Shown: positions 9,195-22,264 of the stretch, piece after piece
How positions within the stretch are numbered: position 1 is the first letter of the stretch
How the letters are laid out: every line of letters starts with the position of its first letter
Origin: Sphingomonas echinoides
Lineage (GTDB): Bacteria > Pseudomonadota > Alphaproteobacteria > Sphingomonadales > Sphingomonadaceae
Assembly (NCBI RefSeq): GCF_029623395.1
Contig: NZ_JAPYKK010000014.1
Coordinates: 1 to 64,000 of the forward strand
Direction: 5' to 3'
DNA: 64,000 nucleotides
Position numbers and translations under genes: made by a program
The notes under the pieces: model-generated
What the model was told of the DNA's origin: nothing
Seen by the model: only the letters and a program-made list of their open reading frames with translations
The model's database searches: none

Positions 9195-9869
9195 TCAACC
9201 GCCGTTCGCGGCGAACAGATCGAGCGTGCGCTGCCTGGCGAGCTTTGCGCTCTCGGCATCATAATCATCGCGGCGATCGGAATTGAAGCCGTGTCCGGCG
9301 TCGTACAAATACACCGTCGCGTTGGGCCAATCCTTCGCGATGACCTTCTCAACGCCCGCCAAAGGGATGTGATCGTCCTTCTTGCCGAAGTGCAGGATCG
9401 TCGGAACCTTGGGCTCCTCATCCGCCGCATCCGGAATCATGCTACCGTAGTAACCGGAGACGGCCGCAACATTGCGAAGCTGTGTCGCCGCCATCCAGGC
9501 GACCGAACCGCCGTAGCAATAGCCAACGACGAACACCGGCCCCTTGTCTGCCAGCGCGTCGATGCACGTCTGCACATCGGCAAGCGTCAAATCGAACGGA
9601 TGCAGTTTGCTGGCAAGCTCGACCCCACGCGCGAACCCGTCGCCCGAATATTCGGCTTCGAACCCAGGGTGCTCGCGGTCGAACACTGCGGGCGAAAGCA
9701 CTTCGAAGCCATCCGCGGCATAGCCGTCGCACAGGCTGCGGATATGATCGGTGACGCCGAAAATCTCCTGGACGAGCACCAGGCCACCACGGCGGTGGCC
9801 AGTGGGTTCCGCATGATAGACGGCAATCTCGGCACCGTCGGACATCGGCATTCTGATCATGGCGGGCAT
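9195..9869 (-). CDS. Dienelactone hydrolase family protein
   Basis: 224-residue cytosolic alpha/beta hydrolase. The DLH triad is visible: Cys118 in GYCYGG, an Asp at 165/166 in GKKDDH and His193 in AGHGF, plus the conserved Glu35 in QEIFG. The ATG at 9869 is chosen because AGGAG lies six bases upstream; the longer frame to 9917 has no such site. The family hydrolyses dienelactone or related esters in aromatic degradation, but no other catabolic genes are near, so the substrate is unknown. Confidence 0.92.
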   Translation of the reverse strand: MPAMIRMPMSDGAEIAVYHAEPTGHRRGGLVLVQEIFGVTDHIRSLCDGYAADGFEVLSPAVFDREHPGFEAEYSGDGFARGVELASKLHPFDLTLADVQTCIDALADKGPVFVVGYCYGGSVAWMAATQLRNVAAVSGYYGSMIPDAADEEPKVPTILHFGKKDDHIPLAGVEKVIAKDWPNATVYLYDAGHGFNSDRRDDYDAESAKLARQRTLDLFAANGG

Positions 9870-9937
9870 ATGCAACTCCTTTACAAGGCGGTGTCCATAG
9901 CGCGTCGACGACGCCACGCTAAACCTTTTCCCGCGGT

Positions 9938-11719
9938 TTACGCAGCGCGCACGTCGGCGATCAGTCCGTTGATCTGGCCCCGCAAGGCCTCCACCCCGCC
10001 GGCAACATCCGCCGCAGTGCGAGTCACTGCGTCGGCGCTGTGGCGCGACAGTTCGGCGCGGTCGCGCAGCGTTTGCATGTTCGCGGCGGCGTCAGCGGTG
10101 CCATCCTCGACTTCCGCAATGGCGCTTACGATCGCCTCCGTCATTCCGCGCTGCTCGTCTACGGCGCGGGCAACATTTGCGGAGGAGCGGCCGAGGTCTG
10201 CCACCAACCCGTCGACCGATTCGATCGTCGCCAGAACGGTGTCGCTCGCGACCCGTACCGCCCTTAGATTGCCATCGATCCGACCCGCCGCGAGTTGCGT
10301 CTGGCGCGCTAGGCTCTTCACCTCGTCGGCAACGACCGCGAACCCCCGCCCGGCATCCCCCGCGCGCGCCGCCTCGATCGTGGCGTTGAGCGCAAGCAGG
10401 TTTGTCTGCCCCGCCACGGCTGCGATCATGTCGAGCACGAGCGAGATCTCGCCAACCAAAGTGCCAAGGGACTCCGCATGTTCGTGTCCCTCGAGTGTCC
10501 GAGTACGCGCGGTCGCGGCGCTCGTCCGCGATTCGTTCGCTTCGCGGCTGATCTGCTCGATCGCCCCTGCCAGCGCCGAGGCCGAATGCGCGATCGACCG
10601 AGCGCTGCCCGCGCTTTGCTCGGTCAGCGCCGCGGTCGCCAGCGCCTGCTGCTGCGTGGCCCCCGCTTCGTCCGCCAATGCAGCGGCCATCTGACGCAAG
10701 GCCGGTCCTGCCGAGGCTAGCGTCTGGACCGATCCCCGCGCCTCCTGTTCGAACGCCTGAAACAACGCTTCCAGATGCGTGGTCCTCCGGGACCGAGCGG
10801 CAACGTCTCGCCGTTCCCGGTCGTTCAGAGCGTCCGCGGTGCGTCGCGCTTCCTCGCCCGACTTGCGGGCCGCGATCGACCGGTCTCGTGCGAACGCGAG
10901 CGCGCGCGCTATTGCCCCGATCTCGTCCGTCCGGTCGAGCGCAGGAATGACAACGTCGGCGCGGTCGAGCGTGATATCACGCGTCACCGCAGCAATCTCA
11001 GCGAGCGGTCGTTCGACCCGCCGCGACACCATCCGCATCCCCCACCACGAAACGGCCATCGCGCCCAAGGTGATAATCGACATGAACAGGTACACGGTGC
11101 GAAAACCCTGATCCAACGCAGTACGCTCCTGCAGCGCATCGTCCCGCAACGCCGCGATCAGTGTTGCGCTCGCCCCCGTGAGAGGATCGATCGCAGCATA
11201 TAGGGCGCCGCTGAGGAAGAAATCGAGCTGATCGACACGGCCTGACCGCAACAGAAGCAGCAGTTTGTCGAGCGCAGCATCGGCATCGCCCCGAGCGCTG
11301 GCAACCTCTGCAACGGCCGCGTCGCGGCGGGGATCGCGCTTGTGTCGGGCGAAAGCGTGCCAATTGGTGTCGATCTGACTGCGAGTTTGTTTAATCAATT
11401 CGATGGCGCCGACCGCACTCATATTGCCGCTACGGACTTTGTTCGCCGTCAGCAACGCCGTGGTGTAGCCCGCCGTGACGGACTGCAATTCGCCGATGGG
11501 ATACAGTCGATCCTGCACCAGGACCGAGACGCGATGGCTGGTGGCCAGCGTGGTACCAAAGAGAGTGACGGCAAACAGCACTTGCAGCGCGAGCAAAACC
11601 CCGACGACACGCCGCAGTTGCGCGCGAATGTTGCGTTCCCCCTCCCCCCATTGGATGAGCAAACGTCGCCATTGCTGGCGCAGGTGGCGGGTCAACGGCA
11701 AGGATGATGCGCTGGTCAT
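9938..11719 (-). CDS. Methyl-accepting chemotaxis protein
   Basis: 593-residue chemoreceptor from the ATG at 11719 (the frame also runs to 11737). TM1 at about 32-55, a periplasmic helical sensor (about 60-195) and TM2 at about 200-222 are followed by a HAMP region and a long cytoplasmic signalling domain. The conserved hairpin tip is present as [20 protein letters not shown] and [10 protein letters not shown]. No che operon or flagellar gene is in the window, so it is an orphan receptor. The ligand is unknown. It is divergent from atpH. Confidence 0.94.
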   Translation of the reverse strand: MTSASSLPLTRHLRQQWRRLLIQWGEGERNIRAQLRRVVGVLLALQVLFAVTLFGTTLATSHRVSVLVQDRLYPIGELQSVTAGYTTALLTANKVRSGNMSAVGAIELIKQTRSQIDTNWHAFARHKRDPRRDAAVAEVASARGDADAALDKLLLLLRSGRVDQLDFFLSGALYAAIDPLTGASATLIAALRDDALQERTALDQGFRTVYLFMSIITLGAMAVSWWGMRMVSRRVERPLAEIAAVTRDITLDRADVVIPALDRTDEIGAIARALAFARDRSIAARKSGEEARRTADALNDRERRDVAARSRRTTHLEALFQAFEQEARGSVQTLASAGPALRQMAAALADEAGATQQQALATAALTEQSAGSARSIAHSASALAGAIEQISREANESRTSAATARTRTLEGHEHAESLGTLVGEISLVLDMIAAVAGQTNLLALNATIEAARAGDAGRGFAVVADEVKSLARQTQLAAGRIDGNLRAVRVASDTVLATIESVDGLVADLGRSSANVARAVDEQRGMTEAIVSAIAEVEDGTADAAANMQTLRDRAELSRHSADAVTRTAADVAGGVEALRGQINGLIADVRAA

Positions 11720-11939
11720 GGCGCCGCTATTGCGCACTCAAGCGCTGACAGATCGTTAACGGAATATTACAGTTAGATGAAACTCGGAACGGCATCGTAC
11801 CGTTTCGGACACATTTCAGCGCACGGCTTGCATCCCCGGCGACCCGATGCTAGCGAACCGGCAACCCATCTGGAGGCGCGTTTCGTCGCCTTCATTCCCC
11901 GTGGGGCCACCTAATGACGTCCAAGAGGATCCCAATCGC

Positions 11940-14031
<2,092 letters not shown>

Positions 14032-14058
14032 AGGGAAGCTGACGGCGGACACCCTCCG

Positions 14059-14151
14059 CCGTCACCCTGAACTTGTTTCAGGGTCCACCGCGAAACGGCC
14101 CCAGGGCGCGCAAGCGGAGGAGTGGATGCTGAAACGAGTTCAGCATGACGG
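14059..14151. repeat. Inverted pair of palindromic intergenic repeats between atpA and atpG
   Basis: Two hairpins face each other. The first is CCCTGAA-CTTGT-TTCAGGG (14065-14083) and the second ATGCTGAA-ACGAG-TTCAGCAT (14126-14146). The outer flanks CCGTCA...TGACGG make the whole unit an inverted repeat of one element. This arrangement resembles REP/BIME-like repeats common in alphaproteobacterial genomes. It lies inside an operon that must be read through, so it is not a full terminator, though it may affect mRNA stability or subunit ratio. Confidence 0.85.
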
Positions 14152-14176
14152 CAGGTTGGGAATGGTGACGAACTAA

Positions 14177-16557
<2,381 letters not shown>

Positions 16558-16565
16558 TTCATCAA

Positions 16566-16668
16566 AGCCCCTCCCCCTCGGGGGAGGGGTTGGGGTGGGG
16601 CAGTCCAGCAGTGCTGACGCTCGGTAAGACACACCCCACCCCAACCCCTCCCCTGAAGGAGAGGGGCT
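16566..16668. repeat. GC-rich inverted repeat between atpD and atpC
   Basis: The left arm starts AGCCCCTCCCCCTCGGGGGA and runs on into a GGGTTGGGGTGGG tract. The right arm is its near-complement (CCCCACCCCAACCCCTCCCC...GAGGGGCT). Each arm also holds its own small palindrome. A second copy of the element sits at 38008-38113. It lies in a transcribed spacer just ahead of the atpC start and could form a long stem in the mRNA. Confidence 0.85.
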
Positions 16669-16682
16669 AAGAGAGAAGAACG

Positions 16683-16934
16683 ATGCTGCACTTCGAACTC
16701 GTCACGCCGGAAAAGCTGGTCCGCTCTGAAGCGGTCCATATGGTCGTCGTCCCCGGCACCGAGGGTGACTTCGGCGTGCTCGAAGGCCATGCGCCCGTGA
16801 TGTCGACGATCCGTGACGGTGCCCTGTCGGTGTATCGCACGCCCGACAGCGCTCCCGAGACGATCACGATCGAAGGCGGATTCGCCGAAGTAAGTGCCCG
16901 TGGCCTGACCGTTCTGGCGGAACGCGTCGCCTGA
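16683..16934 (+). CDS. atpC: ATP synthase F1 epsilon subunit, short form
   Basis: 83 residues, covering only the N-terminal beta-sandwich domain (conserved [15 protein letters not shown]). The C-terminal helical hairpin found in epsilon of E. coli and Bacillus (about 130-140 residues), which inhibits ATPase activity, is absent. Short epsilon subunits are known in sphingomonads, so this is probably natural and not a truncation. In alphaproteobacteria a separate zeta subunit can take the inhibitory role, but none is seen here. It is the last gene of the F1 operon. Confidence 0.95.
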   Translation: MLHFELVTPEKLVRSEAVHMVVVPGTEGDFGVLEGHAPVMSTIRDGALSVYRTPDSAPETITIEGGFAEVSARGLTVLAERVA

Positions 16935-16943
16935 TCCAACCCC

Positions 16944-16964
16944 GCCTGACAGACGTAGTTAGGC
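16944..16964 (+). terminator. Weak hairpin after atpC
   Basis: GCCTGAC-AGACGTA-GTTAGGC forms a seven-pair stem with one G-U pair, followed by AAATAT and no U-tract. It is the only candidate terminator of the F1 operon before cpaF. The call is weak, and read-through into cpaF is possible. Confidence 0.3.
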
Positions 16965-17017
16965 AAATATCAACCGTTCGCTCTTAACCCTGATCGCATC
17001 ATGGGAAAGACAACGGC

Positions 17018-18547
17018 ATGAGCGCATTCGGACGGCGACCAGGCATCGCAGGCGCGGGTGCCCGCCCCGCATTCGGTGTTGCGCGCCCGATGCAGGGTAG
17101 CCCAGCCCCACGACAGACGGAAACGGAGCCTGGCGGTGATCAATTCCCGCCGCTCCCCATTCCCCCTTTCCCCGGCGAACTCGATCCTTTCAATACCGTC
17201 CCTCCCCTCCAGCAGGACGCGATGCAGCGGCTGGCTGACCGTCAGGCGTCGTCTGGCGAAGCGGGGAACTCCAAGGTCGAAGGCTTCGAAAGCTCGATCC
17301 ACAAGATCAAGGAGCAGGTGCTGCCGCGCCTGCTGGAGCGAGTCGATCCCGAAGCCGCGGCAACGCTGAACAAGGACGAACTCGCCGAGGAATTTCGTCC
17401 GATCATCGGCGAAGTGCTCGCCGAACTGAAGCTGACGCTCAACCGCCGCGAGCAGTTCGCGCTTGAGAAGGTGCTGGTCGACGAATTGCTCGGGCTCGGG
17501 CCGCTCGAGGAATTGCTCGCCGACCCGAACATCACCGACATCATGGTCAACGGTCCCGACCAGACCTATGTCGAGCGCAAGGGCAAGCTTGAGCTCGCCC
17601 AGATCCAGTTCCGCGACGAGGAGCATCTGTTCCAGATCGCGCAGCGCATCTGCAACTCGGTCGGCCGTCGTGTCGACCAGACCACGCCACTCGCCGACGC
17701 TCGCCTGAAGGACGGCAGCCGCGTCAACGTCATCGTACCCCCGCTGTCGCTGCGGGGCACCGCGATCTCGATTCGTAAGTTCTCCGCCAAGCCGATCACG
17801 CTCGACATGATGGCGGGGTTCGGGTCGATGAGCCCCAAAATGGCGACTGCGCTGAAGATTGCGGGCGCGTGCCGGTTCAACGTGGTCATTTCGGGCGGTA
17901 CAGGCTCGGGCAAGACGACGATGCTCAACGCGCTGTCCAAGCTGATCGACCCTGGCGAACGCGTGCTGACGATCGAGGACGCGGCCGAACTCCGGTTGCA
18001 ACAGCCGCACTGGCTTCCACTCGAAACCCGCCCCGCCAACCTCGAAGGCCAGGGTGAGATCAGCATTCGGGATCTCGTCAAGAACGCGCTGCGTATGCGC
18101 CCCGATCGCATCATCCTCGGCGAAATCCGTGGCAGCGAGTGCTTCGACATGCTCGCGGCAATGAACACCGGCCACGACGGCTCGATGTGCACGCTCCACG
18201 CCAACTCCCCGCGCGAGGCGCTCGCGCGTATGGAAAACATGGTGATGATGTCGGACATCAAGGTGCCCAAGGAAGCGATCAGCCGCCAGATCGCGGACTC
18301 GGTCGAGATGATCATCCAGGTGAAGCGTCTGCGCGACGGCTCGCGCCGCGTGACGAACGTGACCGAGGTGATCGGCATGGAAGGCCCCGTGATCGTCACG
18401 CAGGAGCTGTTCAAGTTCGAGTATCTCGACGAATCGGCCGATGGTAAGATCATCGGCGAATATCGCTCGATGGGCTTGCGCCCCTACACGCTCGAAAAAG
18501 CGCGGACCTTCGGGTTCGACCAAGCCTATCTCGAGGCATGCCTGTAG
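17018..18547 (+). CDS. CpaF/TadA-family secretion ATPase
   Basis: 509-residue type II/IV secretion traffic ATPase of the CpaF group, which normally powers Tad/Flp pilus assembly at the inner membrane. It has a Pro-rich, low-complexity N-terminal tail (about 1-75). The N-terminal domain contains DPNITDIMVNGP. Walker A GGTGSGKT lies near 293-300, followed by an Asp box (LTIEDAAELRLQQPH), the Walker B region (RPDRIILGEIRGSE) and a His box (GHDGSMCTLHANSPREAL). No other tad/cpa gene is in the window, so it is an orphan copy or the rest lies elsewhere. It starts about 83 bp after atpC and may be co-transcribed. Confidence 0.93.
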   Translation: MSAFGRRPGIAGAGARPAFGVARPMQGSPAPRQTETEPGGDQFPPLPIPPFPGELDPFNTVPPLQQDAMQRLADRQASSGEAGNSKVEGFESSIHKIKEQVLPRLLERVDPEAAATLNKDELAEEFRPIIGEVLAELKLTLNRREQFALEKVLVDELLGLGPLEELLADPNITDIMVNGPDQTYVERKGKLELAQIQFRDEEHLFQIAQRICNSVGRRVDQTTPLADARLKDGSRVNVIVPPLSLRGTAISIRKFSAKPITLDMMAGFGSMSPKMATALKIAGACRFNVVISGGTGSGKTTMLNALSKLIDPGERVLTIEDAAELRLQQPHWLPLETRPANLEGQGEISIRDLVKNALRMRPDRIILGEIRGSECFDMLAAMNTGHDGSMCTLHANSPREALARMENMVMMSDIKVPKEAISRQIADSVEMIIQVKRLRDGSRRVTNVTEVIGMEGPVIVTQELFKFEYLDESADGKIIGEYRSMGLRPYTLEKARTFGFDQAYLEACL

Positions 18548-18682
18548 CCACCCGATGCCGTTCCGCGCGCGGAAATCGATCAAACCCCAACACCGTCTTG
18601 CAACACGTTGATCGACGCCCGCGCGGACCTCTCAGCGGCTTACCCTGCGCTCCACAATACGATTAGTGGGTGGAACCAGGCC

Positions 18683-19435
18683 CTACGAGAAAGAAACCAG
18701 GGGCTTGATGCTCCGACGGCGCACTGCGAAACCGACCATGCCGAAGCCGACCAGCATCATTGCCCATGTCCCAGATTCCGGGACCGTTCCGACTGACGCA
18801 TCGGCAAAGCGGAGGTTATCGAGCGCAAACTGGCCTTCGTTGGTCTGGAACGCCGAGCACGCCCCCGTAGCATCGCAGCGGAAGGCATAAGCGAAATAAC
18901 TGATCGCAGCAGGCGCACTGGCACCCTGATACGTGTGGAACGCCGTCGTCCCGCCCGCACCAATGGCACCGAAATTGTAATAAGCGCTCGAAAAGCTACC
19001 GTCCGCGAAATTCGTTTGAATTCCCAACAGGCCCGGCACGTTCATCGGAGTGGCGTCGGGCGATGCCAAAAACGCCGCGTCGAAGCTCAACAGGCTGGTG
19101 TTGCTCCCGTCCACTTTGCCAAATTCGATGATACCATCGTTCAGTGCGGCAATATACTTTGTAGCGTTACCCGCTGGGCATTGGTCACTAAGGCACGTGC
19201 CAGGGTCTGCTCCGTTGATGAGCGCGCCCACCAGCGACCCGGATGTGCGGTTCAGGTCGAGGCCCCGGAAATAGTACCCGCCCTGTGTCACATAATCGCC
19301 GTCCGCGATGAGCCCTCCAAGCGGGGCGTGGGTGGTATCGACAGTCTCGAGATCAATCACGGCAGCCTGCGCATCGTCTGCGCCAATATTTACGAAAATC
19401 GCAGCTATAGCAGCTAGATATATTCCGATTTTCAT
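18683..19435 (-). CDS. PEPxxWA-CTERM sorting-domain secreted protein
   Basis: 250 residues. An N-terminal signal peptide (cleavage after about DAQAA) leads to a beta-rich exported domain containing two paired-cysteine segments (around TCLSDQCPAG and RCDATGACSAF). The C-terminal sorting signal is VPESGTWAMMLVGFGMVGFA followed by RRR, typical of exosortase substrates linked to exopolysaccharide in sphingomonads. The ATG at 19435 is chosen for its GGGGGAACT SD. No exosortase (xrt) gene is in the window. The function of the exported domain is unknown. Confidence 0.9.
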   Translation of the reverse strand: MKIGIYLAAIAAIFVNIGADDAQAAVIDLETVDTTHAPLGGLIADGDYVTQGGYYFRGLDLNRTSGSLVGALINGADPGTCLSDQCPAGNATKYIAALNDGIIEFGKVDGSNTSLLSFDAAFLASPDATPMNVPGLLGIQTNFADGSFSSAYYNFGAIGAGGTTAFHTYQGASAPAAISYFAYAFRCDATGACSAFQTNEGQFALDNLRFADASVGTVPESGTWAMMLVGFGMVGFAVRRRSIKPLVSFS

Positions 19436-19798
19436 AGTTCCCCCCGTACCCGCCAACACGCAACTTTTCGTCACGATACTATACGTTAACAAGGCATTGA
19501 TCTCATGTCACGGATACAAGCCGATGACATGATTCCTTTCTTCCAGATCGCAACAGCCAGGCCGATTTTTCTCTGGTTACATCTTGATAGCATGCTTCCC
19601 ACCCGCCCAAACGATACAGGACTAGTGCAAAGCCTTGGCACTGGTACGACGCTGCGCAGCACTCGCCATCCATGCCGCGCGGTCTTTCCGAGACTCGAGA
19701 AACCTTATCGCTGGCGCTGATCAGGCCATGTCGGCATGATCGCGATCGAAGGTGGCGCGTGCAGTGCGGGACGTCACCACGTCTGAGGGAGGATCGAG
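19436..19798. other. 363-bp intergenic region, divergent promoters expected
   Basis: It lies between the divergent PEPxxWA protein and the cupin gene and is visibly richer in A+T than its surroundings. The imperfect palindrome AGTGCAAAGCCTTGGCACT lies near 19625-19645. I see no convincing ORF or RNA gene. It should hold the promoters of both flanking genes. Confidence 0.5.
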
Positions 19799-20290
19799 AT
19801 GGCTCTCACGAGGCATGACGGTGGACGCGGCGTTATCCTTGCGGCCTTTGCGCTATGCAGCATGGCCAATGCGGCGCCCGCGGACCCGACCGGCTTCGCC
19901 TCCCCCGCCGACGTCGCGTCCCAAGTCGCGGCGATGGACCGCGACATGAAGCCAGGCCAAGGCTTCGCCTGGAAGCCTCTGTTAAAAGACGGCGACACCA
20001 TTGCGGCGCTGGAAATCTGGAAGAAACCCGGGCGCCCGGCAGTCCACCCAGATCAGGCGGAATATGCGACCGTCATTGCGGGGAACGGCACGCTGATTTC
20101 AGGCGGCACGCTCGAGCAGCCGAGCGCAACCAAGCCCGATCTGACCGAGGGGTCGCGCATTGTCGGCGGCACGACGCGGGCGTTGAAGACCGGAGATGTC
20201 GTGCTCATTCCCGCAGGCGTACCGCACTGGTTCGGGATCACCGGAGAACGGCTGGTACTGCTGGGGACGAAAATTTCCGTCAAGCGCTGA
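19799..20290 (+). CDS. Secreted cupin-domain protein
   Basis: 163 residues. The signal peptide (about 1-25, ending MANAAPA) is followed by a single cupin barrel. Metal-ligand candidates lie in the first motif (PAVHPDQAEYATVIAGNGTL) and in the second (TGDVVLIPAGVPHWFGI, with His). GAGGATCGAG precedes the ATG. The family is too broad to give a substrate. It converges with the small phaR-linked ORF at 20324. Confidence 0.85.
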   Translation: MALTRHDGGRGVILAAFALCSMANAAPADPTGFASPADVASQVAAMDRDMKPGQGFAWKPLLKDGDTIAALEIWKKPGRPAVHPDQAEYATVIAGNGTLISGGTLEQPSATKPDLTEGSRIVGGTTRALKTGDVVLIPAGVPHWFGITGERLVLLGTKISVKR

Positions 20291-20323
20291 CCGGGCGAAT
20301 AGGAATTCAACGCTTCCCCAGCA

Positions 20324-20500
20324 TCATCCGTGCTGCGCAACGATCACGCACAATGCTGCGCCGACCAGCGCGGCCATCTGGACAGTACGCCAATCGACGA
20401 GGCCGAAGCGGTCGAGGTCCTCGCGCCGAGTGCGCCGCCAGTCAGCCACCCCCGCGAGCACCGCCACGCCAACCGCAATTGCCGCTCCGCCCCACCACAT
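20324..20500 (-). CDS. Small membrane protein downstream of phaR
   Basis: 58 residues. It starts MWWGGAAIAVGVAVLAGVAD, a first hydrophobic segment, followed by a charged stretch (WRRTRREDLDRF) and a second hydrophobic segment (QMAALVGAALCVIVA). The topology is a two-helix hairpin with a short basic loop. The ATG is 12 bases after the phaR stop with GGACGGCGAAG upstream, so the two genes are probably co-transcribed. I know no function. The paired helices and operon context support it being real. Confidence 0.65.
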   Translation of the reverse strand: MWWGGAAIAVGVAVLAGVADWRRTRREDLDRFGLVDWRTVQMAALVGAALCVIVAQHG

Positions 20501-20512
20501 CTTCGCCGTCCG

Positions 20513-21085
20513 TCAGCTTCCGAGCTTCTCTACCTTGTCGTTGAGACGACCTAGCTCGGCCTTGAGCGCAGCGATCTCTTCGTCCTTGCTCAATCCGGCC
20601 GCAGGCGTCGCAGCGGCTTCCCCCGGCGTTCCTGGAACCGTACCCGGTTTGAACGCGGCGGTCGCGGCTTCGAACATCGCCATGTTCTGCTTCGCAAGTT
20701 CCGCGAATGGAGAATTCGCGAACGCACCCTCGACCGCGGACTTGAACTGCTGCTGGTTGCGGCGGAAGCTGTCCATCGATGCTTCGAGATAGCCCGGGAC
20801 CATTGCCTGCATCGAGTCGCCATACATGGAGATGAGCTGTCGCAGGAACGGCACCGGAAGCATCGTCTGCCCACGCTGCTCCTCTTCCATGATGATCTGC
20901 GTCAGGATGTTGTGCGTGATGTCCTCCTCGGACTTCGCATCAATCACCTTGAAATCACGCCCCTCGCGCGTCATCGCCGCAAGGTGTTCCAATGTTATGT
21001 AAGACGACGTCTCGGTATTATAGAGGCGGCGGTTTGCATATTTCTTGATCGTCACCGGGCCGTCGCCCGGAATGGTCTTCTTCAT
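20513..21085 (-). CDS. phaR: Polyhydroxyalkanoate synthesis repressor PhaR
   Basis: 190 residues. The N-terminal DNA/PHB-binding domain contains the diagnostic TIKKYANRRLYNTETSSYIT at about 12-31 and the second conserved part (EDITHNILTQIIMEEEQRG). A C-terminal coiled-coil tail ends KAELGRLNDKVEKLGS. PhaR represses phasin genes until it binds nascent PHB granules. It is divergent from a PhaC-like gene with only 20 bp between start codons, so the two promoters must overlap coding sequence or be very compact. Confidence 0.96.
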   Translation of the reverse strand: MKKTIPGDGPVTIKKYANRRLYNTETSSYITLEHLAAMTREGRDFKVIDAKSEEDITHNILTQIIMEEEQRGQTMLPVPFLRQLISMYGDSMQAMVPGYLEASMDSFRRNQQQFKSAVEGAFANSPFAELAKQNMAMFEAATAAFKPGTVPGTPGEAAATPAAGLSKDEEIAALKAELGRLNDKVEKLGS

Positions 21086-21105
21086 TGAGAAGGGCTCCCC
21101 GCCTT

Positions 21106-22206
21106 ATGGTCTCGGCGACCCTACCACCTTTTATTGCCGCGCTGCAACACGGGGAACCGGTGGAAATCCCGGTTGGGCCGCGACCACTTCCCTTATTTCT
21201 CGATATGTTACACGCCGAGACCGCATCGTCGCCGGAACGCCGCGCCGCAGCACTCGCCGGACTCCGGGCCTATCAGCAGGCGCCCAGAGGGGGGGGCCGC
21301 AAGCATGCGCCCGCCCGGTTCCGCAAGGGCACGGCGCGAGTCCGTGACTATGCGCACCGTGGTGCGACGGGGCGTCCCGTTTTGGTCGTGCCATCGCTGA
21401 TCAACCCGCCGCACGTTCTCGATCTTCTTCCCGACCGTTCGCTGCTGCGGTGGCTTACAGAGCAGGGGCACCGGCCGTTCCTGCTCGACTGGGGAACCCC
21501 GCGTCCTGACAAGACGCTCGATATCGATGCGCATGTCGAACGGATCCTGCTTCCCCTGATCGCCAAATTTTCCCAACCGCCGGTGCTCGTCGGCTATTGC
21601 CTCGGCGGAACCATGGCGCTTGCTGCAGCTGCGCTGACGAAAGTGGCCGGCCTTGCGATGGTGGCGGCGCCATGGCGGTTCACAGGTCTGCGCGCGGCAG
21701 CGCGCACCGATATCGCGCAGTTGTGGAACAGCGCGCGACCTTTTTGCGAACGGATCGGGCTGGTTCCGATGGAAGTCTTGCAAAGCGGGTTCTGGCGGCT
21801 CGACCCCGCGCGGACGATTTCGAAGTACGAAGATTTCGCCCGGGTCGAGCCCGGCTCGGCGGCGTTCCACCTGTTCGTCGCGATGGAAGATTGGGCCAAT
21901 GCGGGCGCGCCCCTGCCCTTCGCCGCGGGAAAACAGCTGTTCGAAGACTTCATTGCACGGGATTGCCCGGGAACGGGCGCCTGGTCCCTTTCGGGTCGGA
22001 ACATTTCCCCGACCGCGCTTGATTGCCCCGCGATTGACTTCGTCTCGCGCAATGACCGCATCGTGCCCGCCGCAACCGCCGCCAACCTAGCCGATCGCCG
22101 CGATCTCGGGGCCGGCCACGTCGGCATGATTGTCGGCAGCAATGCACAAACGCAATTGTGGAAGCCATTGTCGGACTGGCTAAACGCGTTGCCGGAACCT
22201 AGATAG
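21106..22206 (+). CDS. PHA synthase-like alpha/beta hydrolase (PhaC-type, Cys nucleophile)
   Basis: 366 residues. The triad matches polyhydroxyalkanoate synthases: Cys165 in the lipase-like box GYCLGG, Asp317 in SRNDRIVP and His338 in AGHVGMIVG, with the DWANAG motif at 262-267. The length resembles class III PhaC (about 360) and not class I (about 600), yet no phaE partner is present. The ATG at 21106 follows AGAAGG; an upstream TTG would overlap the phaR start. Between phaR and a thiolase, it most likely acts in PHA synthesis, but a hydrolase role cannot be excluded. Confidence 0.85.
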   Translation: MVSATLPPFIAALQHGEPVEIPVGPRPLPLFLDMLHAETASSPERRAAALAGLRAYQQAPRGGGRKHAPARFRKGTARVRDYAHRGATGRPVLVVPSLINPPHVLDLLPDRSLLRWLTEQGHRPFLLDWGTPRPDKTLDIDAHVERILLPLIAKFSQPPVLVGYCLGGTMALAAAALTKVAGLAMVAAPWRFTGLRAAARTDIAQLWNSARPFCERIGLVPMEVLQSGFWRLDPARTISKYEDFARVEPGSAAFHLFVAMEDWANAGAPLPFAAGKQLFEDFIARDCPGTGAWSLSGRNISPTALDCPAIDFVSRNDRIVPAATAANLADRRDLGAGHVGMIVGSNAQTQLWKPLSDWLNALPEPR

Positions 22207-22264
22207 ATCTTCTCTTTTGTCGCCCGCCGTTTCCTTAGCGACGTTTTCGAACCAGGAGCCCGCC

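Noticed and set aside
11740-11930. Upstream ATG (11847) as the atpH start
   Set aside because: It would add 31 non-conserved residues; the GTG at 11940 gives the family length and has an SD.
16683-16934. atpC as a pseudogene
   Set aside because: The N-terminal domain is complete, and short epsilon subunits are known in related bacteria.
16970-18583. 537-codon minus-strand frame over cpaF
   Set aside because: Antisense shadow; composition is low-complexity Arg/His/Asp.
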